Shown: positions 17,190 through 26,147, counted from the stretch's first letter. The stretch: DNA of 64,000 bases from Lacticaseibacillus rhamnosus (GCF_900636965.1 NZ_LR134331.1:186001-250000), one strand, 5' to 3'. A program made the numbers and translations. Notes: generated by a model not told the origin, from the sequence alone.

Positions 17190-18014
17190 TTATTCGGCGT
17201 TAATCCCTTGGTCAGAGTCCACCATGACGCCCTTCGTTTCATCAAACACGCAAATGTTGCCATAGTTTTCCTTAAATCCCATGTGATTGCCCCCATCAAT
17301 GAAATAACGCGGCGATTCATGGGGGTACTGAATGACTTTAACCGGACATTTCGGATAGTTTCCAGTTAAGGGAGTTTCGGGAACTGGCGGTTTCACATCG
17401 CCGGCATAGTCACCGTAGATTAAGGCAGTTGGTGTATGTCCGGTAACAATGGTTTTGTTAAGCGGATTGTGCGCAAAGATGGGATGCTGACGCGTTTGGG
17501 TTTGCTGCATGTCATAAATATAAGGCTCCCGGACCCACATGCGGTTAAACGGTGTGGTCTCTTTTAAAGGGTTCTCTAAGGATAGATCTAATCCGGCGTG
17601 AATCAGTAAAAGCTTGTCAAACGTCACCGCTGTGGGCATTTCAGCAATGAATGTAATCAGAGGCGCGATATGTTGCTGCACCGCTTGCCGTAAATTGGAC
17701 TTTTGCGCGTTGGCGGGGACAAAATCCTTGATCATTTGGCGCAACGTTACTTTACCGCCATTGATGAACCAAGGATTATCTTTGTCCGCCAAATAATCCA
17801 GCAACATCTGATCGTGATTGCCCCGAACTGCAATTGCCTGACTATTTTGGACCTGTTCGTAAATCTGACTCAAAACGCGGCCGCCATACGGATAGCCGTC
17901 GATGTAGTCCCCGAGATAGACGGTGAGTGCATGGGGATACTTGGCTTGCATCAAGCGAACACGATCCATTGTTTTTAAATTGCCATGAATATCGGATACA
18001 ACAATCATGGTCAT
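17190..18014 (-). CDS. Calcineurin-like metallophosphoesterase (Ser/Thr protein phosphatase type)
   Basis: 274 residues with the PPP/metallophosphoesterase motifs in order: VSDIHGN (residues 6-12), YLGDYIDGYPYG, VRGNHDQML, LIHAGLDL and a final TGHTP with a later FIDGGNH. These bind two metal ions. It may dephosphorylate phosphoproteins, diadenosine tetraphosphate or similar substrates; the sequence does not decide. The ATG at 18014 follows GAGGAGG by 8 nt. Monocistronic. Confidence 0.88.
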   Translation of the reverse strand: MTMIVVSDIHGNLKTMDRVRLMQAKYPHALTVYLGDYIDGYPYGGRVLSQIYEQVQNSQAIAVRGNHDQMLLDYLADKDNPWFINGGKVTLRQMIKDFVPANAQKSNLRQAVQQHIAPLITFIAEMPTAVTFDKLLLIHAGLDLSLENPLKETTPFNRMWVREPYIYDMQQTQTRQHPIFAHNPLNKTIVTGHTPTALIYGDYAGDVKPPVPETPLTGNYPKCPVKVIQYPHESPRYFIDGGNHMGFKENYGNICVFDETKGVMVDSDQGINAE

Positions 18015-18171
18015 CGCTTTTGCCTCCTCACGTCTTTGTCGTCACCTTTTTTGCTGCCGGCTGTGGTTTTATTTAACATGCTAGTTCATACACTTATAAA
18101 TAACGGTTACGTCTAGTTTACTTTATTTTTGCCTGATTGTGCGATATTAATAAGAGGTTAGGGGTGAAAAG

Positions 18172-18891
18172 ATGGATAAACGGTTAATTGTCATGCACAA
18201 CTTGAGTCAGCACTACGGCAAACAGTATTGGTGGCAGCAAAACTCACTGGAAGATTGGTTGATGATGATCCTGATCCAGCGCACCAGTTCTAAGAATGTC
18301 GCGCAGGCGGTGCATAATTTGCGGCCTTACATGCAGGTTGATCGCTTGCTGGCGTTATCACAACCGGAACTGGAAACACTTGTGCGACCGGCCGGATTTT
18401 ACCGCCAAAAAGCTCAGCGCATTCATGATCTATTGGTGTGGTTTGTGGCTCAAGGCGGCAGTTTTGATAAGATTGCCGAAAAGCCGACAGCCGAACTGCG
18501 CAAGACTTTACTGGCATTAAACGGTATCGGCAATGAAACGGCCGATGTCATGTTGATGTACACCTTTGGCAAGAAAACGTTTGTCGCGGATACTTATGCG
18601 ATGCGCTTATTCAATCGCTTAGGTTTCGGACCCTATAAAAATTACGCTAAAATGCAGGCCGATTTTACCCCATTGTTGGCAGGCATCAGTTTAGATGATG
18701 CGCGGGAATGGCACGCTCTTATCGATGAACATGGAAAAACGCAGGTACGGCATGCCTATGATGATCATTTCTTGCTTCAGCCCAACTTGCCTGAAGCAGC
18801 TTGGCCACCGGAAGCAAAACAAATTGAGCCCCCGCATGACGATCCTGGCAGCGGCAAATGGCGCCGAATGTCAGAGCAGTCTGACAAGTAG
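18172..18891 (+). CDS. EndoIII/HhH-GPD DNA glycosylase-like protein, lacking the catalytic lysine and Fe-S cluster
   Basis: 239 residues with an HhH-GPD core. The helix-hairpin-helix is LNGIGNETADVM (about 116-127) and the catalytic Asp is Asp140 in FVADTYAMRL. In endonuclease III the equivalent hairpin is LPGVGRKTANVV, and its Lys performs beta-elimination; here that position is Glu122. The four C-terminal cysteines of the 4Fe-4S loop are absent. The protein should therefore be a monofunctional base-excision glycosylase of the EndoIII/MIG/MutY type, or an inactive relative. ATG 18172 is preceded by AGGGGTGA. Confidence 0.8.
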   Translation: MDKRLIVMHNLSQHYGKQYWWQQNSLEDWLMMILIQRTSSKNVAQAVHNLRPYMQVDRLLALSQPELETLVRPAGFYRQKAQRIHDLLVWFVAQGGSFDKIAEKPTAELRKTLLALNGIGNETADVMLMYTFGKKTFVADTYAMRLFNRLGFGPYKNYAKMQADFTPLLAGISLDDAREWHALIDEHGKTQVRHAYDDHFLLQPNLPEAAWPPEAKQIEPPHDDPGSGKWRRMSEQSDK

Positions 18892-18905
18892 GCAAGCCGC
18901 CAATT

Positions 18906-20354
18906 TTACTGAATAATGTCCCGGTTAGGATCGCGCCAGTTAATGACAATAACGAGGAGCATGATGATGACGACCATGATGAAAACACCGTGGAGGCCAG
19001 TGAGAATGGCGGCGGCAGCATGAGGATCGTGGACGGTGGTTGCTGAGTTGGCGCTGATCGCTGCATTGACGGCTTTAAAGGAAGTGCCATGCAGATTAGC
19101 CCGGATCACAAGCGTTAACACGGCCCCATAAACCCCCGTCATAATCGTTTGTCCCAACGATCGCCCTAGAGTCAAGATGCTAGTTGCCGAGCCGACATAG
19201 CGGTCAGGAACCAAGTGTTGGCTAAGCACCGTGTTCATACTAATGACAATCCCCATCACCGTTCCGTTAATCATCGCAATGACATAAAAAGCCCAAACTG
19301 GGAATGAGGACGAAGCAAATGTGAGCAGTAGGTAGGCTAACGTCAGAATTGTGACCAGGGCCAGTGTCAAAGTACGTGGCACCATCCGCTTAATCAAAGG
19401 GCCAACTAAAAACGACGAGGTTAACCATAATACGGAACTAGAAGTCACAACCAAGCCTGCAGCGGTGGCCCCTAAATGATAAAGCGACTGTAACCAGATA
19501 GGAAAATAAACCTGATAACCGATTAAGACGCCACTAAGCAGCAAAGCCGTTAAGATTTGGACGGTAAAGGTGAACCGATGAAACATCTGCGGCGCGATCA
19601 AAGGGTCAACAGCGCGGTGTTCTTGGCGAATTAACAGGTAACCGCCGACAATGGCAAGAACGATTAAAAGTGCGGCTAACCACGGCTGCTGATCAAGTGC
19701 CTGAATGCCTAAAAGCAAGGCAACCAAGGTGACAGCCAACCAAGTGATCCCAAGCCAATCAATCGTAAGCGACACATGTTCCCGCCGCGGTTCCCGATAG
19801 CCGATTTGAATTAAGCCAAAGACCAGAATTCCCAGCGGCACATTCACAAAGAACACCCAATGCCATGACAACTGATCCACCAGGAAACCGCCGATCAAAG
19901 GGCCAACCAAGGCGGAAAGTCCCCAAGCCGTATTGTTAAGTGCCAGCACATTCGCGCGGTGGGCAAAATCGTAATAGTCCGCAATGATGGTAAAAGTTAA
20001 TGGCATCACCGCACCAGCGCCAATACCTTGCAACGCGCGCGCTAAAATGAGCAGTAAAATATGCGGCGCTAGGCCACTGAGCAGCGTGCCAAGCGTAAAC
20101 AGCACCACACCCCACTGAAAAACGCCACGGCGCCCAAGCGTATCAGCCAACTTGCCATAAATTGGGGTTGTAATGGCAGTTGTGAGTAAGTAAGCACTCA
20201 TGATCCAGCTTTGATAAGCCAGCCCATGCAAATCACTAATAATCGCGGGTAATGCCGTCGTAACAATGGTGACTTCGACCGAGGTCATGAAAGTCGCAAT
20301 AAAAACCGCCGCCATAACGAGGCCGCGGCCTTGAGGTTTTGTCGATGTAGACAT
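18906..20354 (-). CDS. MFS drug exporter, DHA2 (EmrB/QacA) family
   Basis: About 482 residues with 14 predicted membrane helices. It shows DHA2 motifs: motif A GKLADTLGRRG near residue 67, ARALQGIGAGAVMP, motif C GLSALVGPLIGGFLVD and FFVNVPLGI. A proton-driven exporter of drugs or metabolites; the substrate is unknown. Start uncertain: ATG 20354 lies 12 nt after AAGGAG, whereas the ATG four codons upstream (20366) abuts that SD directly. It is convergent with the glycosylase gene, with no clear terminator between them. Confidence 0.85.
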   Translation of the reverse strand: MSTSTKPQGRGLVMAAVFIATFMTSVEVTIVTTALPAIISDLHGLAYQSWIMSAYLLTTAITTPIYGKLADTLGRRGVFQWGVVLFTLGTLLSGLAPHILLLILARALQGIGAGAVMPLTFTIIADYYDFAHRANVLALNNTAWGLSALVGPLIGGFLVDQLSWHWVFFVNVPLGILVFGLIQIGYREPRREHVSLTIDWLGITWLAVTLVALLLGIQALDQQPWLAALLIVLAIVGGYLLIRQEHRAVDPLIAPQMFHRFTFTVQILTALLLSGVLIGYQVYFPIWLQSLYHLGATAAGLVVTSSSVLWLTSSFLVGPLIKRMVPRTLTLALVTILTLAYLLLTFASSSFPVWAFYVIAMINGTVMGIVISMNTVLSQHLVPDRYVGSATSILTLGRSLGQTIMTGVYGAVLTLVIRANLHGTSFKAVNAAISANSATTVHDPHAAAAILTGLHGVFIMVVIIMLLVIVINWRDPNRDIIQ

Positions 20355-20437
20355 GTGGCCAACCATCTCCTTAATAGCTCTATTGTAACAATTAAGGTCA
20401 AGAGTTTTGAATGGTTATAAGGCCACAAATAGCTTTA

Positions 20438-20740
20438 TTAAAGATATGCAACGCGATGTTTAAAGATGAACAGTAAAGTCACAAATAAGATGATTAGCAA
20501 AAACAGATTCGTACCAAGATTGATTAAAACGAACAATGGCGGCTGGTTAAGACCGGTCGTGATCAAGTACGGGCGATTTGCAGCCACAGTTAAAATCAAG
20601 AAACTTAAATAAAGTAGCAAGCCCCACGTTTCATTAAACACCGTTGTAAGACAAAAGAAGATGATGGTACCGGTGATGATGCTAACTAGTGGATGGTGAA
20701 AAACTATAAAAGTACTTTCATGATAGGCTTTGACAATAGT
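20438..20740 (-). pseudogene. C-terminal fragment of an ABC-2-type permease cut by the insertion sequence
   Basis: A hydrophobic frame ends at 20438 with a basic tail (FKHRVAYL) and contains three membrane helices. A GTG at 20641 gives a 67-residue ORF, but it has no good SD and the same frame stays open and membrane-like upstream to about 20740, where the insertion sequence begins. On the other side of that element, on the same strand, the 144-residue permease at 22253-22687 ends abruptly. I infer that the two pieces were one ~230-residue permease like its neighbours. The exact junction does not restore the frame cleanly, so the IS ends or a further frameshift remain unresolved. Confidence 0.55.
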
Positions 20741-20743
20741 TAA

Positions 20744-22263
20744 GTGTATAATAAGTGTAAGCCTTATTTGCCCGAAATGCCTATGCTTTGGGATTTACCC
20801 TTGCACTTATCGCTGACCTATCGGAGGAATTGATCATGGTTTATCGTCAAAAAGCAACGCAACTATCACTTGAATCCTTTGGAAGCGCTCTGGGAACACC
20901 GCTCAGCCCGGACAACGAGTGGGTTCAATATGCAGAATTGATCCCATGGGCCAAACTTGAAGAGGCATACCAATTACAGTTCCCTTCAAAAACCGGCCGA
21001 GCAGCGAAGCCATTTCGATTGCTTTATGGCGCAACGTTGATCCAGTTGAAGAAAGGCCTGACCGACCGCCAAGTTGTCGACGATATCCGTGATACACCAG
21101 CCTATCAGTACTTCATCGGATTACCCGAATATCGCGCTAAGAAGCCATTTGAACACACAACGTTGGTGCACTTTCGCCAACGGCTTTCAGCCATCTCAGA
21201 TTTGATCCGCAACATTACTAATGACTTCACGCGCGAGCGGTTGGAGGCCGATCTACCTGAGGGGACACATGTTTTGATTAGTGATGCGACTGCCGTTCCG
21301 GTCAAGATCAAGTATCCCCAAGATACAACGCTGCTTAACCAGAGTCGTTTGAATCTCGAACAAATGGTCACAGATCTGGCCCACGGGTTAGGTGTGGAAA
21401 TTCCGCGGACGTACAGACGTGAAGCAAAAGGTAAGTGGACCGCTTTTTCGAGGAAACCGCGGCGTCAAAACAAGGAACGCCGCAAACAGCTTCAGGCTCA
21501 GCTACAATACATCCGAAGAGATCTGCGATATGTGGCGGAACTGCTTGCGCAAGGCGGTCAGCTCACTGATTGGCAAGCACAGCGTCTGGAAGTGATTAAA
21601 CAAGTCTATGAGCAGCAGCTCTTCATGTTTGAGAACCACACTCACCATGTCGAGAATCGCATCGTTAGCCTTCAACAGCCGTATATCCGGCCAATCGTGC
21701 GAGGTAAGGCAAAGCAGTCCGTTGAGTTTGGCGCCAAGATTGACTGTTCCATGTTGGATGGCGTGATTGATGTAGAGCGTTTCGACTTCAATTCATTTAA
21801 CGAAAGCACTGATCTTGAAGTAACGCTTGACCATGCTTTTGACCTAGTGGGTGAATATCCGGATGAGGTGCTGGTCGATACTCTCTATCGCACGCGAGAT
21901 AACATCAATCTGTGTAAGAAGCTAGGCATTAAACTTAATGGGCCAAAGCTGGGTCGAAAGCCCAAACATGTGGATCCGAAACAGCGCAAAGCCGATGTCA
22001 GTGCGGAAAACCGTCGCGGTGCCATTGAGCGCAAGTTTGCCTTCTTGAAAGGTTCACTTGGGCTTGACTTAGTGAACACCAGAACGGCTGAGTCCTTGGT
22101 GGTAACGGTGGATAGCGCGATTGCATTGGCAAATATCGACCTCCTCCTTAAGCTTTTTTCTGTACCAATTTCTATTGTGGTCGAACAGGGTGGCCTGCAT
22201 TATCAAATCAACTATAAAGTGACTGAAATTCGGCCAGAAACCGCAGCCTAAATCACCAGGCAC
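20744..22263 (+). mobile_element. Insertion sequence (IS5/IS1182-like), approximate limits
   Basis: About 1.5 kb containing one full-length transposase gene. Possible ends are GTG..CAC flanked by a TAA triplet on both sides (20741-20743 and 22264-22266); AGTTAAGTG on the left resembles AGTTAGTG on the right complement. The terminal repeats are weak, so the limits are uncertain by some tens of bases. It is inserted in an ABC transporter operon transcribed on the opposite strand. Confidence 0.6.
20836..22251 (+). CDS. DDE transposase, IS5/IS1182 type (DUF772 N-terminus)
   Basis: 471 residues. The N-terminal region (about 55-125) has the DUF772 look: KPFRLLYGATLIQLKKGLTD, YQYFIGL, FEHTTLVHFRQRL. 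A candidate DDE triad is Asp150 (LISDATAVP), Asp348 (EVLVDTLYRTRDN) and Glu398 (NRRGAIERKFAFLKG). A basic coiled stretch (about 200-265) separates the first two. The gene is intact, so the element may be active. ATG 20836 follows GGAGG by 8 nt. Confidence 0.9.
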   Translation: MVYRQKATQLSLESFGSALGTPLSPDNEWVQYAELIPWAKLEEAYQLQFPSKTGRAAKPFRLLYGATLIQLKKGLTDRQVVDDIRDTPAYQYFIGLPEYRAKKPFEHTTLVHFRQRLSAISDLIRNITNDFTRERLEADLPEGTHVLISDATAVPVKIKYPQDTTLLNQSRLNLEQMVTDLAHGLGVEIPRTYRREAKGKWTAFSRKPRRQNKERRKQLQAQLQYIRRDLRYVAELLAQGGQLTDWQAQRLEVIKQVYEQQLFMFENHTHHVENRIVSLQQPYIRPIVRGKAKQSVEFGAKIDCSMLDGVIDVERFDFNSFNESTDLEVTLDHAFDLVGEYPDEVLVDTLYRTRDNINLCKKLGIKLNGPKLGRKPKHVDPKQRKADVSAENRRGAIERKFAFLKGSLGLDLVNTRTAESLVVTVDSAIALANIDLLLKLFSVPISIVVEQGGLHYQINYKVTEIRPETAA

Positions 22264-22687
22264 TAACTAGCCAAGCGATGCCACTCAGCCAATCAAAGGA
22301 TGGATGGCAGAGAAGGACAGGTAAGAAGCCAAAACTAAATGTGGTAAGCAGACAGATAATGGTTATTGTTGCGTAACTGGCAAGGGTATAATCCAACTTT
22401 TTTGATAAACGTACGTCAACCATGATCGAAATGAAGTTGCACAATTGATCAATGGTCGAAAATAACCAAATGGGTGGTAAAAGGTAAACTAAAAGCCAAG
22501 GTAAATGCGCCATCAGCCAATGAATCAGATGCTGGTCAGCATGATAGCTTTGGAAACTGAATGCATCAGAAGAACCGAAAATAACCAAAAGTAGTTGTAA
22601 TGGCATAAAAGTGACCAAAATGATGACAGAAATAAAGGAATGTTGTAAGAAGATCATTCTGGTTTGAGCTGCTATAAGTCTTGTCAC
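22253..22687 (-). pseudogene. N-terminal part of an ABC-2-type permease, truncated by the insertion sequence
   Basis: 144 residues with about three or four membrane helices and no cytoplasmic tail; the frame ends in WLVSAW at the edge of the insertion sequence. The sister permeases in this and the second ABC island are 210-265 residues, so about 90 residues are missing. A matching membrane-protein tail is found beyond the element at 20438-20740. GTG start 22687 with GAAGGTG 4 nt upstream. It is the last gene of the five-gene ABC operon. Confidence 0.6.
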
Positions 22688-22716
22688 TGCGCACCTTCTT
22701 TTCTAAATACGACATG

Positions 22717-23358
22717 CTAATAAATCTCAATTTTTTGAACTAACTCGGCATTTAAGTAGTTAAAGGCAAAGATGAGCAGCAAACAGCTGACCGTTGTGAC
22801 GACAAAGTTACCTTTAAACCAACTCTGGGCAATGAATAGGTTGTAAGCATTGTTAAGATGCGGGCTTGCAAACATTCTGGCAAAACAAACCGTAAAAATA
22901 AGCGCCAGACAAATCAAAAGCGGCAGTATATTGGCTTTGGGTAGCAAGTAAGTCAACGTGAAAAAGACACTTCCCATGAGGCATCCGTTAAGTGCAAACA
23001 AACAAGCGTCAATCAGCAGTGAAGGGACGACAAGATGCTGAATAAAACTGCCAATAATGATCCAGTAAATGAACGAAGAAGTCCAAGCGTGGACCAACAC
23101 GGTGAATAGGTTGCGCCTAAAAATGGTCATCCGATCATGTACGCGAACAAGTAAAAAGGCGTCGTGACGCTGTTTGCACAAGAACAGCCCGATTATGACG
23201 ACCATAAGATAAAAGGATTCAACGTTGGGCTTAACATGAGTGAAAAGCGAGAGTTCGTACCCGACCGATTTTTCGCCAAATATAAGGGCCATGATTGAAA
23301 GGCTGAAAGCAAGCTGAATATAAACAAAAAGCTTGAGGTTACGTTTACTTGATGTCAT
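22717..23358 (-). CDS. ABC-2-type transporter permease (hypothetical)
   Basis: 213 residues, six hydrophobic helices, no named motif. It overlaps the upstream permease gene by 14 nt, so is translationally coupled to it. By position it is a membrane subunit of the ABC system encoded at 20.4-25.3 kb, comparable with the permeases at 31.2-33.5 kb. Sequence alone would only say membrane protein. Confidence 0.7.
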   Translation of the reverse strand: MTSSKRNLKLFVYIQLAFSLSIMALIFGEKSVGYELSLFTHVKPNVESFYLMVVIIGLFLCKQRHDAFLLVRVHDRMTIFRRNLFTVLVHAWTSSFIYWIIIGSFIQHLVVPSLLIDACLFALNGCLMGSVFFTLTYLLPKANILPLLICLALIFTVCFARMFASPHLNNAYNLFIAQSWFKGNFVVTTVSCLLLIFAFNYLNAELVQKIEIY

Positions 23359-24145
23359 CAGTTTGCACCACCCGCCAATAAAGAATGGCGATTAAACCGG
23401 TCGTCAAGAATAGATTGACCGCCATTAACCAAGGCGTTATTACGTTGTATCCTTGAGAAGGAATGAGAAAAATAGCCGGTGAAATTTCTGCTAAGCCAAC
23501 CAACGGGCCTATGAGCCATTCACTAAGGAAAACGATAAAGACAAGCAGAATGGCGATAGATCTGCGGTTAGTTAACTTGAAAATAAGAAATGTGGTCGTT
23601 GCCATCATGCCGGAGAAAGCAAAAAATAATCCGAGATAGCCTAATAAGAATTGCAAAGGACTATGAATAAAAGAAGCAAAGTAAGTTGTTCCTGGGCTGA
23701 TTACCTGACCAGAAACAGTGAATGGATCAATGATGACACCTTGTTCACGGGTTAGCGCGATCAAAGCATCGAGTACAAGTGGTAAAGTAAGCGCGCCACC
23801 GCCAACTAAGAAGGTAACCAACATGTTGACAAGGGTATATTTAGTTTTACCAAGCTTGGTTATTTCAAAAAAATAACTGTGGTGAGCGCGGCTGTCTGAT
23901 AACACGAAAGAACCAATTAAACTAGCGACAAGGGGAAAGACTAAGTAATAAAGACTAGATAATGACGAAAAGTCAAAACCGATCATGATTTGATAGGCAG
24001 TCGGAGCAGTATTCCAAGAACCGCGAGAAATGGTAGTGGTCAGCTGGTGGTAAATGGCAATCAGTCCGGCTATAAGGAGCCATAGCGTGACCATCCGATT
24101 GTCCAGGAGCCGCAATAACTGAGTTTTGAAATAAGCTTTAGTCAA
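23345..24145 (-). CDS. ABC-2-type transporter permease (hypothetical)
   Basis: 266 residues with about six helices: one N-terminal, a large extracytoplasmic loop (about 30-50), then a cluster from residue 60 onward. TTG start at 24145 with GGAGGTG 7 nt upstream. It is the first of three permease genes following the ATPase and the small anchored protein. Function inferred from operon context and shape, not from a signature. Confidence 0.7.
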   Translation of the reverse strand: MTKAYFKTQLLRLLDNRMVTLWLLIAGLIAIYHQLTTTISRGSWNTAPTAYQIMIGFDFSSLSSLYYLVFPLVASLIGSFVLSDSRAHHSYFFEITKLGKTKYTLVNMLVTFLVGGGALTLPLVLDALIALTREQGVIIDPFTVSGQVISPGTTYFASFIHSPLQFLLGYLGLFFAFSGMMATTTFLIFKLTNRRSIAILLVFIVFLSEWLIGPLVGLAEISPAIFLIPSQGYNVITPWLMAVNLFLTTGLIAILYWRVVQTDDIK

Positions 24146-24166
24146 ATATCATCACCTCCAGTAAGG

Positions 24167-24661
24167 TTATTTAGTTAATAAAAAAGTATGTCGGGTTCTT
24201 CCCGGTAAATCGGGGTTATCAACAGATAAACGTAAGCTGTGACTGTTGAAGGCGCCGGATAACTTTTTGGAGAGGCAAAAAACATAGCGATAACTAGAGG
24301 CATAGCGGCGAGTGCCAAAAGGTGATACTTCGTAAATGTTGTTATTATCGACATTTAAGGTAATATGCTCGCTTGACCGATAGCTTGAGACTGCCTTAAC
24401 GACAATGAATTGTTTTGTTTGATCATCCTTTAGTATTCGTTGTTCTTGCTGATTGAAGACTTTGGCAAGGTCGGTAGTCATCTCAACATGGGTGATGCGG
24501 AAGGGATGCTTGCGATATAACAGCGCTGTTTGCCCTAATTTGATATTTTTCTCCTGATAACAGTACTGGTTAGTGTTTAGATTCTTTACACTTGCCCCGA
24601 TGATAGTAACGATCATCACCGCTAGAATGAGCATGAGGCAATATTTGGTTTGCTTAAGCAT
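24167..24661 (-). CDS. Small membrane-anchored protein of the ABC operon
   Basis: 164 residues with one N-terminal membrane helix (about 7-25) and an extracytoplasmic beta-rich domain with three Cys (in QYCYQEK, YVFCLSK and the helix). ATG 24661 overlaps the end of the ATPase gene by 8 nt and has AAAGGAG 9 nt upstream. The second ABC island has a protein of the same size and topology (34108-34584), so it is probably an accessory subunit. Not recognised by family. Confidence 0.65.
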   Translation of the reverse strand: MLKQTKYCLMLILAVMIVTIIGASVKNLNTNQYCYQEKNIKLGQTALLYRKHPFRITHVEMTTDLAKVFNQQEQRILKDDQTKQFIVVKAVSSYRSSEHITLNVDNNNIYEVSPFGTRRYASSYRYVFCLSKKLSGAFNSHSLRLSVDNPDLPGRTRHTFLLTK

Positions 24662-25298
24662 CTCGCAACGCTCCTTTGACCATGCCGTTTTCGATGTGAA
24701 TGACCTGTTGACCAGGGACCTGGATTTCTTGATGACTGTGTGTGGCGATGATAATCGTGGTGCCTTTTTGTCGTTGCACTTCAATAAGACTGTTCAGACG
24801 GACTAGCCCATCAGTATCTAAAGCATTCGTCGGCTCATCGAGTAATACAACTTCCTGATTTTCCATAAATGCTTGCACAATCGCTAATCGCTGACGCATG
24901 CCGAGCGAATATTTGGTGACCTTTTGGTGTTGATAGGCAGTCATTCCCATCTGTGACAGATAATGCTGTATCTGTTCCGGGTCAGGAGCACCATTAATTG
25001 AAGCTAAGAATTTGAGATTCTGGAAACCGGTATAAGTGTTAATGAAGTCCGGGGTTTCGATGATGACGCCCATCGTGACAGGCAGCTGCTTGCCGAAACT
25101 GATTTTCCTTTGATCCACTGTGATGCTGCCTTGATCCGGTTTAACGAGACCACAAATGGTACGTAAGATCATCGTTTTTCCCGAACCGTTGGGACCTTTT
25201 AGAATCGTAACGGTACCTTTTTCGATGTTAAAAGACATATGATTCAACACCGTGACGCCTTTGATTTTCTTTGAAACGTCATTAACTTGAATGTACAT
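24654..25298 (-). CDS. ABC transporter ATP-binding protein
   Basis: 214 residues with all ABC motifs: Walker A GPNGSGKT (35-42), signature YSLGMRQR (about 130-137), Walker B VVLLDEP (150-156), D-loop NALD and H-loop ATHSH. Between Walker A and the signature it has GVIIETPDF followed by NTYTGFQNL, a pattern shared with the ATPase at 33440. This short single-domain type serves ABC-2 exporters, often for antimicrobial-peptide resistance or immunity. ATG 25298 follows GGAG by 6 nt. First gene of the operon. Confidence 0.92.
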   Translation of the reverse strand: MYIQVNDVSKKIKGVTVLNHMSFNIEKGTVTILKGPNGSGKTMILRTICGLVKPDQGSITVDQRKISFGKQLPVTMGVIIETPDFINTYTGFQNLKFLASINGAPDPEQIQHYLSQMGMTAYQHQKVTKYSLGMRQRLAIVQAFMENQEVVLLDEPTNALDTDGLVRLNSLIEVQRQKGTTIIIATHSHQEIQVPGQQVIHIENGMVKGALRDA

Positions 25299-25644
25299 GT
25301 GACTCTCCATTCTGTTGATATTTAGGCAAAAAAGCCATAAAAAGTAGTTTATCGCAGTCTGTGACGATGATGACCTGAGTATCGGATACGGTTGGTCGCT
25401 TGCAAGAGCATGCTTCTCTCAGATCTAAAAATTTTTTGAAGTGCTTTCAGCTTATCCTAATAGAAACTATAACTCAACATTTAATTATTAGTTACAGAGG
25501 TTATTTATTCAGGGAGGTTAATTTTAATATTCTTTTATAGGCAATGAACGAGTGACAACCAATAATAATATAATAAGTTTTCAAATACTTATTCAAAAGA
25601 AAGATTATGGTCATCACTCGGAAAAAGTGCGATAAATAAATGAA
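25299..25644. other. AT-rich intergenic region upstream of the ABC operon
   Basis: No convincing gene. It should contain the promoter of the minus-strand ABC operon; a TTGAGT lies near 25475, but no clearly spaced -10 was found. A near-palindrome around AGCATGCT (about 25405-25420) is the only notable symmetry. No leader ORF like that of the second ABC island was recognised. Confidence 0.4.
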
Positions 25645-25688
25645 ACCCCCGCAACCACTAGCAATACTGCTTAGTGGTTGGCGGGGGT
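25645..25688 (-). terminator. Strong rho-independent hairpin
   Basis: A GC-rich 15-bp stem (CCCCCGCAACCACTA with TAGTGGTTGGCGGGGG) with an 11-nt loop. It follows the two small genes at 25706-26039 on the minus strand. Confidence 0.85.
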
Positions 25689-25705
25689 ATGCTGAATATT
25701 GAACG

Positions 25706-25879
25706 TTACATCGCCGGCCGTCTTGGATGATGCGGCGTTTGAGTTTGATCAATGGCGACTGCGCCTAACATCAAAATAATAATGATGACAGCTGCCATTA
25801 ATTGCCCAAAGACCATCAAACTAAAAGCGCCGATGAAGGCAAAAATCAACAACAACCAATCAAGCTCTGAGAATGACAA
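25706..25879 (-). CDS. Very small membrane protein
   Basis: 57 residues with two closely spaced hydrophobic helices (about 8-25 and 27-43) and a His/Pro/Arg-rich tail. TTG 25879 is favoured because AAGGAG lies 9 nt upstream; an ATG three codons earlier abuts that SD. It follows the 48-residue gene by 13 nt, so they form a pair. Function unknown. Confidence 0.6.
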   Translation of the reverse strand: MSFSELDWLLLIFAFIGAFSLMVFGQLMAAVIIIILMLGAVAIDQTQTPHHPRRPAM

Positions 25880-25892
25880 CCCAATCATCTCC

Positions 25893-26039
25893 TTAAAAGT
25901 CAGACTCCGAGGCATCGTAACCCATTGCCTTGCTAGGCGACACATAGACGACAAGCTCATCGCTAAATCGCTTGAGACAATAGGCAATGATGCCAATAGC
26001 AGCAAGCGTTGTGACAGTCTTAATCAGCGGCTTTTTCAT
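25893..26039 (-). CDS. Very small membrane-associated protein
   Basis: 48 residues: basic MKKPLIK start, one hydrophobic helix (about 8-20), then a short soluble tail (SPSKAMGYDASESDF). ATG 26039 has AAAGGAG 7 nt upstream, good support for a gene missed by length cut-offs. The promoter region carries the TGTACA dyad at 26057-26074. Function unknown. Confidence 0.6.
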   Translation of the reverse strand: MKKPLIKTVTTLAAIGIIAYCLKRFSDELVVYVSPSKAMGYDASESDF

Positions 26040-26056
26040 GCTCTCGCTCCTTTGCC

Positions 26057-26074
26057 TGTACATTATCCTGTACA
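26057..26074. promoter_or_regulatory. TGTACA-N6-TGTACA operator-like dyad
   Basis: Two TGTACA hexamers at 26057-26062 and 26069-26074, so the whole is a GTACA-N6-TGTAC inverted repeat. It lies 18 bp before the small gene pair and beside a possible TATATAG -10 element. It looks like a repressor site; the regulator is not in the vicinity. Confidence 0.5.
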
Positions 26075-26147
26075 CTATATAGAAGGTATTAAACACACCT
26101 TAAGTTTACACCCGCTGCGTGAAGATAGCAGAAGCGAGGTGGGAAAA

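Noticed and set aside
20727-20760. Full sigma-A promoter for the transposase (TTGACA and TATAAT)
   Set aside because: Both hexamers are present, but only 11 bp apart, too short for a working promoter.
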